64,000 nt of DNA from Phallusia mammillata (Eukaryota > Chordata > Ascidiacea > Phlebobranchia > Ascidiidae). The notes under the pieces were generated by a model that ran no database searches, had not been told where the DNA came from, and was given only the letters and a program-made list of their open reading frames with translations. Below are positions 46,001-57,095 of the stretch, one piece after another (within the stretch, counting starts at the first letter, position 1; each line of letters begins with the position of its first letter). The translations under genes and the position numbers were made by a program. The stretch is taken from NCBI GenBank assembly GCA_003260075.1, contig QLIY01000044.1, forward strand, positions 242,705-306,704, read 5' to 3'.

Positions 46001-47541
46001 TGCTGGTCTTGCTACTCTGCCACAATATACATTAATTTTTGTGGTTGTATGTTTTCCCACAACATGAAGCCCATGCATTTTTAGATTTGGCACAAAGTTG
46101 CATATTAAATGACTTTTATATTTTATATGCATCAACCAAATTTTGGGGTTGAATAGAAAGATAAAATGTGTGTCACAAACCTGAGGTGAAGGATCGTTGG
46201 TGGGATGTTTCTGCTTGGCTACCGCACAGTGTACAGTTTGATTTTTTTATCTTTTTTACTACTCTTGATATTATTCTGATGTGAAAAGAATATGGTCATA
46301 GTTACAAAATCATAGTTTGGATTGATGATTTGTATAAATTTGTCCCTTGAAATCAAAACTATTATGTTAGCATATCAAATGGTGTGTATGGTAAATTAGA
46401 AAATTGGACATAAAATATATAAATTTGCAATATACAGGAGAATCTTCTGTTTTGTTTGTTTGTTTTTTAAAAAAATTTGTGTTTAGAGATCAAGGCAGAT
46501 GTTGCAAAGGTACTTGTTTTATTGCAATCGGTATATGAACCATCTACAAAGCTTAAAATTTGAACATAAGGTCAGTGATAATAAATGTGTGAAAAGCCAT
46601 ATCACAGAATTAATGAGGTTAATCTTATCAAAATATATGTTTTTGTAGTTGTATGCGCGAGTCAAGCGAAAAATGGATGAAATGCAATGTTTGAACATGA
46701 CTTGGATTGAAGTTCAATTTCTAAAAACAGCTGTTGATATTTTATGTCAATGTCGACAAACCTTAATGTACACTTATGTTTTTGCTTTTTTCTTGGAGCG
46801 TAACAATCAGTCAATAATTTTTGAAGTAAGATTTTGTTGCTTAGAACAAAATATCTCATAACAAACTTAAACAGTATTTGTGGCTGCTTTTGTCAAAGAA
46901 GACAATTATTGGATTTTTTATGATAAGTACTCAACATCTACATCTTGCAAAACTTAGTTAAGAATGATTTGTTGCAGTTGTGGCAGTGTTTGTGTTATTT
47001 GTTTGTTTGTTTTTGAAGAAGTTGCAATTGTTCTAAAACCGACTTCAAATGTATATGTTATGTTTAATGCATATGTCATTTATTTTTGGCTTTGTTTTCC
47101 GCCTAAACATGATACCGGTGTAAAATAACAGTTGATGAATGCAGACCAATGGTCATGGCATGTAAAATAACAGGGACAAAAAGTTGTGAAACTTTGGTCA
47201 ATTTTAATGTCCTTGCTTTGTATGGGAACTATCAATATCATAAATACATAGAAAAGCCATGTTTTTTTACTTCAGGAAAATCAAGCGGATTGTGAAAAGG
47301 CAACAGAAATGTTAAGTGAATACTTGGAGCGTGATATTACAACAGCTTCAGTTGCGGAAATCAAACAAAAGGTCCAAGACAAATATAGGTTTGCTAATCT
47401 GTTTTGTATCTTGTTTAATATCAAGACTGTTTGTTACTACCTGTGGTTGAAATTTTTAGGTACTGTGACACAAGAAGGAATGTTTTGTTGAAACATGTGC
47501 ATGAAGGTTACGACGAAGATTGGTGGGAATATTTTGAATAG
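34002..47541 (+). CDS. ARIH1: ARIH1, ariadne RBR E3 ubiquitin ligase
   Basis: ARIH1 is a RING-between-RING ligase that takes ubiquitin from UBE2L3 onto a catalytic cysteine and works with neddylated cullin-RING ligases. Thirteen exons join in frame to 510 aa (human 557): 34002-34238, 34299-34457, 36223-36276, 36368-36460, 36907-36962, 40493-40559, 40633-40782, 42164-42313, 44172-44282, 46487-46570, 46649-46825, 47276-47388 and 47460-47541. In order: an acidic start ([14 protein letters not shown]), a UBA-like segment ([16 protein letters not shown]), RING1 (CEIC at about 140, then [13 protein letters not shown]), IBR ([21 protein letters not shown] region), and RING2 (CPKC...GGCNHMVC) with the catalytic Cys at about 311. 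[13 protein letters not shown] and the Ariadne helices ([29 protein letters not shown]) follow. The Gly-rich N-terminal insert of vertebrates is absent, which accounts for much of the shorter length. All zinc ligands that I can check are present. Confidence 0.96.
35023..35933 (+). mobile_element. HINE-like element with tandem core, 911 bp
   Basis: It has an ATGGGTCCC start with hairpin. Four tandem units of about 129 bp (35199-35620) each carry 'ttaccccactagccccctaaaatgg' and 'tgaaatttggacagtttg'. The inner repeat GGGGGACCCAT lies near 35773, followed by the palindrome GTTTCTGC/GCAGAAAC. The end is a mutated 'ccctcatag'. Ten G at 35805-35814 interrupt it. It lies in ARIH1 intron 2. Confidence 0.65.
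37211..38770 (+). mobile_element. HINE-like element, about 1.56 kb
   Basis: It has an ATGGGTCCCC hairpin start. The inner repeat GGGGACCCAT near 38451-38460 is followed by 'cgtttttgcttgcaaaaac'. A second inner-repeat copy lies near 38583. The end is 'ccactattctag' at 38770. It lies in ARIH1 intron 5. A shorter 5' fragment sits at 36972. Confidence 0.6.
39137..39371. repeat. About 110-bp duplicated flank around ten C
   Basis: 39137-39252 and 39265-39380 are near identical and are separated by ten C (39254-39263). This is the mirror image of the ten-G joins, as if this contig had been reverse-complemented. Confidence 0.85.
39293..40281. mobile_element. hAT element, 989 bp, hosting a nested hAT
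   Basis: The ends are CAGTGGTCTTCAACC and GGTTGAAGACCACTG. The flanks are CTCTATAT (39285-39292) and CCCTATAT (40282-40289). The ends match the transposase-bearing copy at 29035. It lies in ARIH1 intron 5. Confidence 0.85.
39343..39810. mobile_element. Nested non-autonomous hAT element, 468 bp
   Basis: Runs from CAGGGGTCTCAAAC to GTTTGAGACCCCTG, with flanks CTATGAAA (39335-39342) and CTATAAAA (39811-39818). Confidence 0.85.
40799..41768 (+). mobile_element. HINE-like element, 970 bp
   Basis: It has an ATGGGTCCCC start with hairpin, two or more tandem units of about 150 bp (40890-41200), the inner repeat GGGGACCCAT near 41613, and the end 'gctaagccacccttctag' at 41768. It starts 17 bp after the ARIH1 exon 7 donor. 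Confidence 0.7.
41864..41945. mobile_element. hAT left end only
   Basis: CAGGGGTGTCCAAAG at 41864 after CGCTAAAG, with 'gtgcggcccgcgggccgc' following. No right end was found before exon 8. Confidence 0.6.
42419..44042. mobile_element. hAT element, 1624 bp, with internal insertions
   Basis: Runs from CAGGGGTGCAAAAATGCGG to TTTTTGCACCCCTG. A perfect duplication GAGTAAAG lies at 42411-42418 and 44043-44050. The interior holds a contig join (N at 43137), GGGTCCCC-family fragments (43140-43875) and ten C (43876-43885). It lies in ARIH1 intron 8. Confidence 0.85.
44388..44725. mobile_element. Non-autonomous hAT element, 338 bp
   Basis: Runs from CAGGGGTGTCCAAAG to TTTGGACACCCCTG. A perfect duplication GTTTAGGT lies at 44380-44387 and 44726-44733. 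It is inserted in a broken GGGTCCCC-family copy that starts near 44340. Confidence 0.92.
44961..45654 (+). mobile_element. HINE-like element, broken by ten-C joins
   Basis: ATGGGTCCC start. Ten C lie at 45016-45025 and 45382-45391. The inner repeat region is near 45520 with 'cgtttttgcttgcaaaaac', and the end is 'ccacctttctag' at 45654. The segment 'gaaattagctgtttgtgcgcagtaatgct' occurs on both sides of the first join. Confidence 0.55.
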
Positions 47542-47545
47542 GCAA

Positions 47546-47551
47546 AATAAA
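47546..47551 (+). terminator. ARIH1 polyadenylation signal
   Basis: AATAAA starts 5 bp after the stop codon. This is unusually close, but it is the only canonical hexamer nearby. Confidence 0.5.
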
Positions 47552-50500
47552 TATTAAAGTGCTCCAAAAAAGTAATTTGGTTTTATAACCTGTTAAACAT
47601 ACTCTTAGTTGTATTTTATTTTTGTTGTGTATGCAAGATCGTGTCATCACTTTCTGTTTTAAGTTACATCAGCACTCACTGTTATTTGGTGAAAAATTTC
47701 ATAGACTTATCTTAAATATATGGGTCAAAAAGTTTGGATGCACCAGAAACGTGCTTTGATGGTGCTTGTGTACGAGTGCAACTTGTTTAGTCTAAAAATT
47801 GATGTAATATATGCATGGCTATTATTGTACTAAACTGGATGCGTGGTGTTCGTACATTTTACTCGAAGTTCATGAAAAGGTTTAGATATTTACATTAGGA
47901 TGCCTTGATTTGACATTTTATTTTTCAAACGTTTTCTTAGGTAATTGCAAACACTGTGGCAATTTTAAAACGCGCATAAAAAGTCAATAATCGTGCAGTG
48001 GATGTTTGTACTAGCTGATAAACAGTAAGCGTTGAACACATAGACTACAGATGTAAAAGCCATATGTGTCCGAAATTCGATACATTATCAAATTCCATGC
48101 CCTTTACTCTTAAATTATAAACGTTTTAATAATAACAGTGCTTTAGGAATCACGGGAAAGAAAAGTTTATATTGCAGATAGAAGAAATCTCGTTTTATTG
48201 ATAGCGATTGGCCTAAATATGTGGTAGACGATCGCGGTTGCGCGTCCTGCTACCACTCAACTGGATGTGACATGACATGAACAGTTTTGAACGATGGGTG
48301 CATCGTTCTGTTATATCTATGAAAAACAGTAGACAACAACCTAGATTTTGAGGCATTTTATGTGGATGCAGACGAGGATGTGAGGTTTTATCTACACAAT
48401 GTGCAAGTGTAAATGTCAATTGTAAAAAAGATGTGCGGACATTTAGACTCGCCCATATTTTCGAAATATGTACGCAAATAAAACAATATGCGTGTAGAAT
48501 AGACCCATTGGCCCGAAGTATTTTGTTAAATCTGCACAATGAATATTATGTCATCTTGAATGCATTTTCAAAGGCATGGAAATTTCTTAATTACTCGACA
48601 CTATTTAATAATGCCCCCCATTCGCTGCTGTTTGTATTTCGCATTGGTGGTCCGCGAAAATTTTCCTGGTGGTCCGCGACGTTCTTTCTGGTGGGCCGCG
48701 AAGCTTTTCAAACTATTACCATACCAATATAGAAGTTCAAAAAAGTTACACAGTTCGTGTTGAACGTACTTTCAAGTTTAACTATATTTCTCTAAAATAT
48801 AATATTATAGTTACTATGAATGCATGAAAGATTTCACGTTAAACAAAGCTTTATCACACAAACAAACTGCAATTGTTACGTCATAACAGTACCTAAACTG
48901 CAATTGTCGCATCACAACACTACTTGTATTAGTAACTATAACGAAATCGAAGTCACGAAACAGTCTTAACACTGATATGTGAGCTTATCTCCCAATAAAC
49001 TCCGACTTGATCTCATCATATCGAACCAGCAAGCTGAGGCTTCACATTAACAGAAGTATTGCTTGTGCGGTTATTATTTTTTGTTCTTAATTTTAGTTCT
49101 TTTTCCATCGTGGTTTTGTCGTAATATTAAACGGTGGTCCGCCAAAACAAATTTTTTTTTAAAGTGGGCCGTGAGCTGGAAAAGGTTGGGAAGCACTGCT
49201 GTGGAGCGATTAGGCCATTGGCGTAGCCAGGGAGGGCCCATGGCCCCACCCAATTCTTTGAAGTTCGGTGTGGTTTGGTATCTCTTCATGACTAAATTCA
49301 AAAGAATATATAAATAGAGAAAGTTGACTGTTATTGAGCTGTAAGCCGAATACCAAATATATTTATATTCATACAGAATCGAAATGAGTAAATAAAGCGT
49401 TTGGTGGTCTCGTCGAACCCCAGTTCACGGGTAAAACACACCCTAGCAAAAACGGTTTTGGACAACAAATTTTTTGACCCCTTAACCTTTTTACAATTTT
49501 TTAGCAACTTTGTATTTTGCATACAAAAGTGTGTATGTAATAAACACCCGTATACCGTATAGTAGGCCAGTGATTTTCGACCGTTCTTCCGCGGAACACT
49601 AGTGTTCCGCGAGAAGTTTTCTGGTTTGAATATAGAATTCTAATGTTTTACACTTTTATCGTTTGACTAGTGTTGCGCCGCCTTTTAATTGGTACAGGGC
49701 GTGACTCTATGCGCCCTCGACCAAAGTATATATAAAACACCCATTGTTGTTACGATAGAGCCGCATGGACGCCATTTTGTGTCCAAATTATTGTCTGATT
49801 TTTACAAACTGGTGGGATTTAACGCGAGTTTGATAGGCAAAATCGAATAAAACTTTTGGGTTCTAACATTTGAGCGTGATAATGCACGCTGAACGCAAAT
49901 ATTTAAAGTTTACATGAAAAATAAGCGGCCAAATTTACATGAAAAACAGCAATTTAGCTTTTAATATTACGGTGAAATGTTAGAACTCGAAATTTTCATT
50001 CAATTTGGCGAATCAAATTCGCGTCTATGCTCTCCAGTTTGTAAAAATCAGACAATTTATGTGTTATTTTTCTCTACCCACAGTATCATTTTGGACACAA
50101 AATGGCTACATAGGCTTTATTGCGTAACAATAGGTTGGGCAACTTGTGTTTTATACAGACTTTGCCCTTGACAGCACAGCAGGGGCGATCGCTTAAATTT
50201 CTAGAACGGTTCTCAACGCGCCTTTCCTCGCGCTCAACAATTCCAAGGTACCAAGAGCCAAAATAACGAATTCTTTTATTAAGGCAATAAGGACAGAGGT
50301 GGCGCTCGAGGGTTTAGCAGCAAGACGAGCACAAAGAAGAAAGCGGTTTCTGCAAATACGTGCTACTTAAGTTAAGGCAATATACAAGAAAGTATCTGTA
50401 AATTTGACTCTTACCGAACTATTATAGGACCAGAGTCACAGTAACATTCAAAGCGATCAGGCAGTTTTAGGTTCTGCAAACTCAGCTCAGTCAGTTTTAG

Positions 50501-50644
50501 GTTCTGCAAACTCAATATACACGAGGTAGCCAGCCACACTTACAAGACGTGACTTGAGTAAAACAATGCCAAGGCTGTGACATCATAAGCACCGATTGTA
50601 TGACAGATAATGTCACCAGGTTGCACAACATTGCGCCACACAAA
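47552..50644. other. Gene-poor stretch with worn hAT pieces
   Basis: No convincing exon. 48640-49200 looks like a worn hAT copy ('ggtggtccgcgaaaattttc' near the left, 'ggttgggaagcactg' near 49183-49198). A hAT left end CAGTGATTTTCGACC lies at 49568 after TAGTAGGC. A short direct repeat 'cagttttaggttctgcaaactca' occurs at about 50462 and 50491. Confidence 0.45.
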
Positions 50645-50856
50645 TGGTAGAACTGCTAACACTGGAATTTGGCTGGCGCCCGGTTTGGTAGGTGGCGCAA
50701 CGGAGCATAGGCGTTTATGGTGCTCACTCGGCAATCATTCATACCATAAACCCAAATTGCTGAGTCAGCACCATAAACGCCTATGCTCTGTTGCGCCACC
50801 TATCAAACAATTTTTAACCAGGCGCCAGCCAAATTCCAGTGTTAGTAGCTCTACCA
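50645..50856. mobile_element. Foldback/MITE-like element, 212 bp
   Basis: Two arms of about 90 bp (50647-50735 and 50760-50854) are inverted copies of one another, with a short centre. Only a few mismatches and a small length difference break the pairing. The outer ends are TGGTAGAACT and AGCTCTACCA, flanked on both sides by ACACAAA (50638-50644 and 50857-50863). Confidence 0.7.
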
Positions 50857-51360
50857 ACACAAATGTTAAGGCTACTGGCGGAAAGCATAATAATATGTAC
50901 AATGGCGATGTAACAACTAGTGTTTTATGTCGAACCAGAGTTGTAAACGGGCCTGAAACAGGGGCCTGAGCCCGAATCGTTTTTGGGAAGCCCGTTTAGG
51001 CCCGAAAGTTTGATTGACAGGAAAAGTCCAAGACAATCAACACAATAGAAAATTGGCCTTAACAAGGTGATTTATGGGTGTTTGACATGAGGCCAGATCC
51101 ATCAACTGGCTAAAATACGAGACGTAAATTGTCAATGGCAAACAACGTCACATCGCAATGCAATGGGTCTTTCTTGCTGATTCCCGATGTCATGTCCCAA
51201 CCCAAACAAAAGGATTGGAATTTAGGTCCTGGTCCAAACGTGGTTGCTATTTTATGCACCATTTATTGGTTGCTGGTAAAAAAATACAAAAAATGTCTAA
51301 GCCTTCAAAGGGGTCCGCAACTACCTTACAGCATCTAAAAGGGTCCGCAAAGGCCAAAAG

Positions 51361-51383
51361 GTTTGAGAACCACTGGATTATAG
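51361..51383. mobile_element. hAT right end
   Basis: 'gtttgagaaccactg' ends at 51375, followed by GATTATAG, a TA-centred candidate duplication. The left end was not found. Confidence 0.5.
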
Positions 51384-51684
51384 TGTCGTATCTAACGTAA
51401 TAAAAGTGTTTGGATCGCAAAAAAAGGTTAACGCAACTGAGATCAATTTGTCGGGGATTGTGTATCATCAAATATGGTAACCCTACCCTACACTCACATA
51501 AATACATGTACCAAATTGGACGGCCTGACATTAACTTACTTTCTGCAATCTTATAACACTTCTTATTACACGACAAAAATCTGAATAGTCTATTTCGAAG
51601 ATGGGAAAAGTGGTTGTTTGGGTTATCAAGTTATTATAAACGTTACAAACAATTGGTCAAATAAAGTCTCCAAAGTTACCCTCG

Positions 51685-52206
51685 CAATATATAAGCTATT
51701 GCTGCCAGGCATAGTATAAAGTTTAAAGAGCTCTTCTGGCAAATGTGATTTTCCGACGTTTCGACGTCCTATACAGGTCGTCTTCATCAAGGTAAATAAC
51801 ACTGAATGCGACTAGTACAGTGCACGATAAACAAAGGAAAGAAGAATGGAACGTATTAAGCACGTCACAACGCAACGAAAACACTGCGCTATAGCGAATG
51901 ATTGGGCCTCCGATCTTTGACCAGGTGCCTGTAGCACGCCACGCTGGAAGCATCACGTAAGTTCATTGTGTTGCCCCGTTGGTGAATATTCCACTACTGA
52001 AGAAAGAGTCTTTTCTTGTAGTCAGGCTCCCGGGCCACAATAGACGCCGCATTGAAATCAATACGGTGGCCTTGTGATACCGTGTGATTGGAAAGGGCCG
52101 ACTTCTTCGCGTCGCTGTTTGCAACATCCCGTTGATGTTTATTTCGGCAAGTGTTGAGTGAGGGTCCGTTAATATATATGTCAGGGAGACTGGAAGGTCT
52201 TACCAT
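51685..52206 (-). mobile_element. Penelope-like element, 3' part with GIY-YIG remnant
   Basis: The minus frame from 52206 to 51994 shows the second half of a PLE GIY-YIG nuclease: YINGPSLNTCRNKHQRDV, then KKSALSNHTVSQGHRIDFNA and REPDYKKRL. This gives the conserved Arg...His and the SALxxH..xxGHxIDF pattern. Downstream (51960-51685) is the non-coding 3' end shared with 10607-10838. The reverse transcriptase is missing beyond 52206. Confidence 0.8.
51755..51791 (-). ncRNA. Hammerhead-like core, probably disabled
   Basis: Same layout as the 10761 copy: stem GACG/CGTC and GAAAC (51762-51758). Here the first core base is changed, giving TTGATGA instead of CTGATGA at 51790-51784. That C is essential in known hammerheads, so this copy is predicted inactive. 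Confidence 0.45.
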
Positions 52207-52362
52207 AGCAGATTGTTATTTGTTATTAAAGTTCTTCCTCTTAAGCAGATTTGTCGGTTTTCACCCAGCAACACAAAAGCTTCAATTAACAGTTTAAACA
52301 CACCCTGCACCTACAGCACGCAGGGTCAGTGGTGGATCCAGAGGCACTTTAGAGAATCCACT

Positions 52363-52393
52363 ATTTTTTATTTTTTATAGCCCTTCTTGGTCA

Positions 52394-52436
<43 letters not shown>

Positions 52437-52463
52437 TATTTATTATAGCCCTTCTTGGTCATT
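52363..52463. repeat. Poly-G tract (41 bp) between duplicated flanks
   Basis: 'tatagcccttcttggtca' lies on both sides (52376-52393 and about 52444-52461) of G run 52394-52434. Confidence 0.75.
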
Positions 52464-52817
52464 GTAGTTGTGTGTTGATTTTGTGACAAATAAAATTCAC
52501 ATGCGGCAAAACTCGTCAAAATTCTAAAATTCTGGTCAAAACTGCCCCCTAGAAAGAATTTCTGGATCCAAACTGGAGCAATTTCGCGCAATTCTTATTT
52601 TGTTGAAAACAATGGAGCATTACTCGGCAGAAGAGAATCTTATACATTCATCATCAAATTACACTACATTTACCAAATTAAATGATACAAATACTTCGCA
52701 GTTTGGGAAGCGCTAGTGGGCCTATAGGAAGTGTGAAAGCGAAATAAATTTGAGGGAAAGCCCCTCACCGTTGTATTTGAAAAGTAGTTTAAAGCTCATC
52801 ACCATATAGCCTTAATG

Positions 52818-53012
52818 CAGGGGTGGGCAAACTTTTCAGTGCCAAGCCCGCATTAAAAGTTTCTCAATTTTATGGGGCCGCATAGCATATTTAACCCAAC
52901 ATATTAACATAATATGTTTCCAGCTTAATGCAAATACATTTAGTCACTTAGTGGATCGTACAAATATCGGTTGAAACCCAAATATTGGTTGGACCGTATT
53001 TGCCCACCCCTG
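52818..53012. mobile_element. Non-autonomous hAT element, 195 bp
   Basis: Runs from CAGGGGTGGGCAAAC to ATTTGCCCACCCCTG. A perfect duplication CCTTAATG lies at 52810-52817 and 53013-53020. It is the shortest complete copy in the window. Confidence 0.92.
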
Positions 53013-53389
53013 CCTTAATGTGTCCCGCATGTGGCAAAATAAATGCCCAAACCTTCCTCTCGAGATTGCCAGTAAACTGTAGAATTCAAATGGCAGCATG
53101 TTTAAGCTGATGCGCCCCTTGTCCCTGGTGTTTGTTTGCATGACCAATAAAATCTGATTGTAAGTTAAAGTCAGCTGAGTCTCATAGTATATTTTTATAC
53201 AATCAGTAATGTTGAGGTCGCCCCACCAAAGGGGTTACTTTGAAGTACAAATGTGCAGCAAACGTTTCCGACACCTGACCTTTCGTAGGTAAGGTCACAA
53301 CGCTTCGCAATGATTTGAGATTTACATGTGCAGAACTTATTACCATTTTCAAACGTTGTTGTGACCTTTATTGCCTTCTTTTCTTGTTT

Positions 53390-53392
<3 letters not shown>

Positions 53393-53460
<68 letters not shown>
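53393..53460. repeat. Poly-G tract, 68 bp (probable gap)
   Basis: Uninterrupted G run. The sequence to its right repeats 'tttcttactatgcg' twice at 53493-53521. Confidence 0.65.
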
Positions 53461-55325
53461 CGCGTCGTTGTCATTTGAATGTACACAACTGTTTTCTTAC
53501 TATGCGTTTTCTTACTATGCGCGTGAACGAAATAAATGAATTGAATTATGCACTGTTGTCGAATATGTAGTGATTGCTTTGATTCAGTGCTTACTTAGTT
53601 TGATTTTAAATATTTTTGTGCAATTACCGTTTTACTAGCCATATGTGACCTAATCCGGCACGCAGTGCCCCTTTTCTGGGTTTGCGCCCTGTAAGCTCAT
53701 TTGATGTCGTAAGTTAACAAATGGCCTGAAGCAACTGCTTTGTTTGGTTCCGTTAACCTTGTTTGTAAAACATTTTAAGAATGCTGGTTTTGCATTAGTA
53801 AATGAAATATCAAACTCTCAAACTATTAATTGGGGTTCGACGAAAGCGTGAAAAATATCGTGGGGGTTCGGCGTGATAAAAGGTTAAGAACCACTGTTTT
53901 AAAGTATTCCCATTACAAGTTGTATCACAAACACGACTAAACACAAGTTTAAGGATTGTTCGCAAACAATCGCCGCTGTTTGTAACCTGAGGTAAAAAAA
54001 TAGCTCAGCACGGCAGATAGTACACCCTACATCAGAGAGAATGTAGAATGTAAGCAAAAGAATGCAATGCAGGCAAAAAAACTGTTGAGAACTGCTTCGT
54101 TCACAAGTATATGGCTATTTATCACTATTGTAATTTATGTATTATATATTTTTTTCATTAGAAATCCGCCAAGTTACCCAATTTGCTTCAATGCTGCATA
54201 AAATCTTTGGCAATATGTCACTGTTATTAGGCAATATATCACCAAACCGGTTTTGCAATTGTTTTTTGTATAGTTGCCGACTTGCCGCACACAAGTTATC
54301 TTGATTGTGTTATAGAGGGAATACTTAATTCATCAGCAACTGTGATTATTTTTTATGGTCATGGCTTTTTACTGATGACCAGGCTCATTTATTACGCAGA
54401 TGTGAAGCATCTTCATTGGAAAGTTTCAAGTTAAAGTCGCTACTTTGGGTGATTTGTTGTGTGTTAAAAAAATATGTGTTGCATCCAAGGGCGTCCGCAG
54501 GTTTTCGGTTAGGGGGGGTCAAGGTGGGTTCACTCTGCCCTTTCGGCCGGATGCAATTTTTTTTGAAAATTTGACCATTACACCATCCAGGCAATTTATC
54601 ATTATCAGTGTTTACATTTCTACGGATTTGTATCAAAATTGGCCAGAGCACAAATTATCAGAGTTATATAATCGTTTTATTACATACTATTATCGTGCTC
54701 AAGTGAACCTTGCGTAAGGTGTAATATATACATTTGGGGTAATAATGCACTTTGTTTAGTCATAATTCATAACTGAATGGTTTCCGCAGCGACCGACTGC
54801 TAGTATAGCTAGTAGTTCCAAGAAGAGATAGTAAAGGAAGGTAAGAACAGAGAAAAAGAAGCATTTCAATTACGCAATGGTATTTGGAAAATTAGCAATT
54901 GTTCAAATAGCTTAGTTTCAATCTGCCAAGGACTGGTAGAAGTGCGGCAAGCTGTAAATGCAGTTTGCCAGTAGCCTATATGATGTGGTAATTTGAGATT
55001 TGCAGTGAGCCTAAAAAGATTTGAGCATTCTGCACTAATCCCCCAAATCAATTATCCTGATATCTACGAACCACAAATCACCATATATCTGCATTTTTTT
55101 AAAAACTAAACAAATTGAACAGCAAGCGTATAATAGAAATTGAAAAGCAAGCGTAATGTGTATGATTATGTGGATATCGATGTATCCACAGAGTAAAAAG
55201 TTTCTCGGTTTAGAACTGTCTCGTTCTTTCGTGGGTATCAACAAAAAAGAAAGTTGCCTATTGGTAACGGAAATAGTTTTATTTTTGGCAAATGTTGAAA
55301 ATTACCCCCTCTCCCAACCTTTTGA
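53461..55325. other. Gene-poor stretch with a hAT right end
   Basis: A hAT right end 'ggttaagaaccactg' closes at 53896 before TTTTAAAG, with the 'ggggttcgacg' interior of the 23374 family and no left end. The rest (53905-55325) shows no gene that I recognise. Confidence 0.5.
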
Positions 55326-55329
55326 TAGA

Positions 55330-55548
55330 TTTGCGCCGCGAAGTGTATCCAAATTTGTTGTTCGAATTGAGCTGGCAAGTCTCGGTGGCTGGTGCTGAGA
55401 GAAGTTTCAGCAAGCGTAAATTAATCAAAACATTCACTGTGATGCATGAAAGGCTTATACATCATTAGCAAAGATTTCCATTGAAAGTTCTTGTGTACGA
55501 GAGTTAGATCTTAAGAGCATTGTAGATGTGTTTGCTATGGGGTGCCGT
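55330..55548 (+). pseudogene. hAT transposase C-terminal remnant (ZMYM1-like hATC)
   Basis: The reading VYPNLLFELSWQVSVAGAER continues with Ser-Phe-Ser-Lys-Arg-Lys-Leu-Ile-Lys-Thr, the hAT dimerisation block (…PVsvAsaERSFSklklIKt…). A shift of frame near 55470 is needed to continue into SIESSCVRELDLKSIVDVFA, the normal end of the domain. Stops in the first frame confirm decay. It belongs to a different hAT lineage from the 29357 piece. The rest of the transposase is not seen. Confidence 0.8.
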
Positions 55549-56628
55549 TGTTGAATTTCCCACAATGCACCGGGTAACTTGCGACGCAAGTTAACTATCT
55601 TGCGGCAACTTAACGTCGCAAGTTGGCTAACTTGCAACAAAACTTTTTTTTTTTTTGAGTTTTTGTTTTTGAGTTGCTAGCATTCGCAGTCCGCACTGGT
55701 TCGACTATACCAGTGGTTCGATCTCAACCGGCCGTCGCCGACAACTTCTTTAGTTCGCGCATAACGACATTGATAAATCGCTATTTAAAAAACACTTCAA
55801 CGTTTTAAAAATATAGCATGATGCAGCAAGAAGATATTAAAATAGCATGAAACTTGTTTTTACAGGCGACAAAGCAAAATGCATTGTAACATTTAAACCC
55901 CATTGTGATGCAACAGACGTAAATTGTCAGTGGAAAACTGCGTCACATCACAATGCAATATGTCTTTCTTGCTGATTCCCGACGTCGTAACCCAAACAGA
56001 GGGATTGAAATTTTGTTCCTGAACCGAACGTGGGTGCTATTTCATGTACCATGCTGTGAGCTCGTTACCGGGCCGTATACTTTTTCAGGTTAAAAGCTTT
56101 AAAACATTTTGCCCATGTATCCCAGGGATGATAAACGAATTTAGGCGTTTTCATTGCTGAATATTTGTAGTTTTTTTGAAGGCCGGTCCGCGTCAAAATT
56201 TCGGTTTTAAAAACGGCCCACAGTGCAAAAAAGGTTGCCGACCCCTGATGTGACGCACTGGCTTAGGATCATTTCTGTACGATGCGATCCTATGCGACCA
56301 TTAAAATTTAATTCCACATGTCGTTGCAGGAAAATTTTAACAGGAAGTAAATTAATTTTTGAATGTTGCAAAGTTATAAGTACGATTTGGCAAACCAAAA
56401 AATACGGTCGCGGGCCGGACCTGACATCACAGACGAGTTTAAGATTTTCGATTATGCGCAATCAATTGTTCGTTTGCAACTCATGTAAGATTGTAGAATC
56501 TTGGACTCTTGGTACTCCTACGGAATTTGCTTTGTGTACCACTACATTGGCTGTTGTTTGAAAACCGCTGCCCTAGAACTAATCAAATAGTAATGTGGAA
56601 TAAAGGTCAACAAATACGTTTATTGCTC

Positions 56629-56930
56629 TCAACCGGTGTGCACGGCGCACCCTAGCCTAGGGNGTGTCCCCAGTTCGGTATGTTCGTTCCCGTACCCAAA
56701 TCCATAGGAGCCGAGTTTTACAAAAATGCAAGGTGGCGGACTTATGACGTCATTTCATGTGACGTCACTAATACGTGCAACCACATCAGCTCAAACTCAA
56801 AGCCCAACAAACATAGAATACAACGTTAATCAAAATCATAAAAAGTGAATTTTTGAAATAATATTTATTTGAAACACTTTGCTGTAAGGGGGGGGGGCAA
56901 CCGGTGTGCACGGCGCACCCTAGCCTAGGG
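56629..56930. repeat. Contig overlap with single N and ten G, plus partial CATAGGCGC hAT
   Basis: 'caccggtgtgcacggcgcac'-type sequence at 56629-56662 recurs at 56898-56930. Between them are the N at 56663, a truncated copy of the 57096 element (56703-56887) and ten G (56888-56897). Confidence 0.75.
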
Positions 56931-57095
56931 TGCACCAGTACGAAAAGGTACACAAGGGCACATCACAAACTTTTAATGAACCATTAATATTTTACTTTCA
57001 AGATATTAGAAAAAAGATGTAGGTTTCAACTTATGTATAACCCAGGTAAACTTTTTCAATGGTTTATCCCCGTGTCTATAGTTTGATAGTGGCTG

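Noticed and set aside
54445..54717. 90-codon frame at 54.4 kb
   Set aside because: No recognisable domain, no splice context, and low-complexity surroundings.
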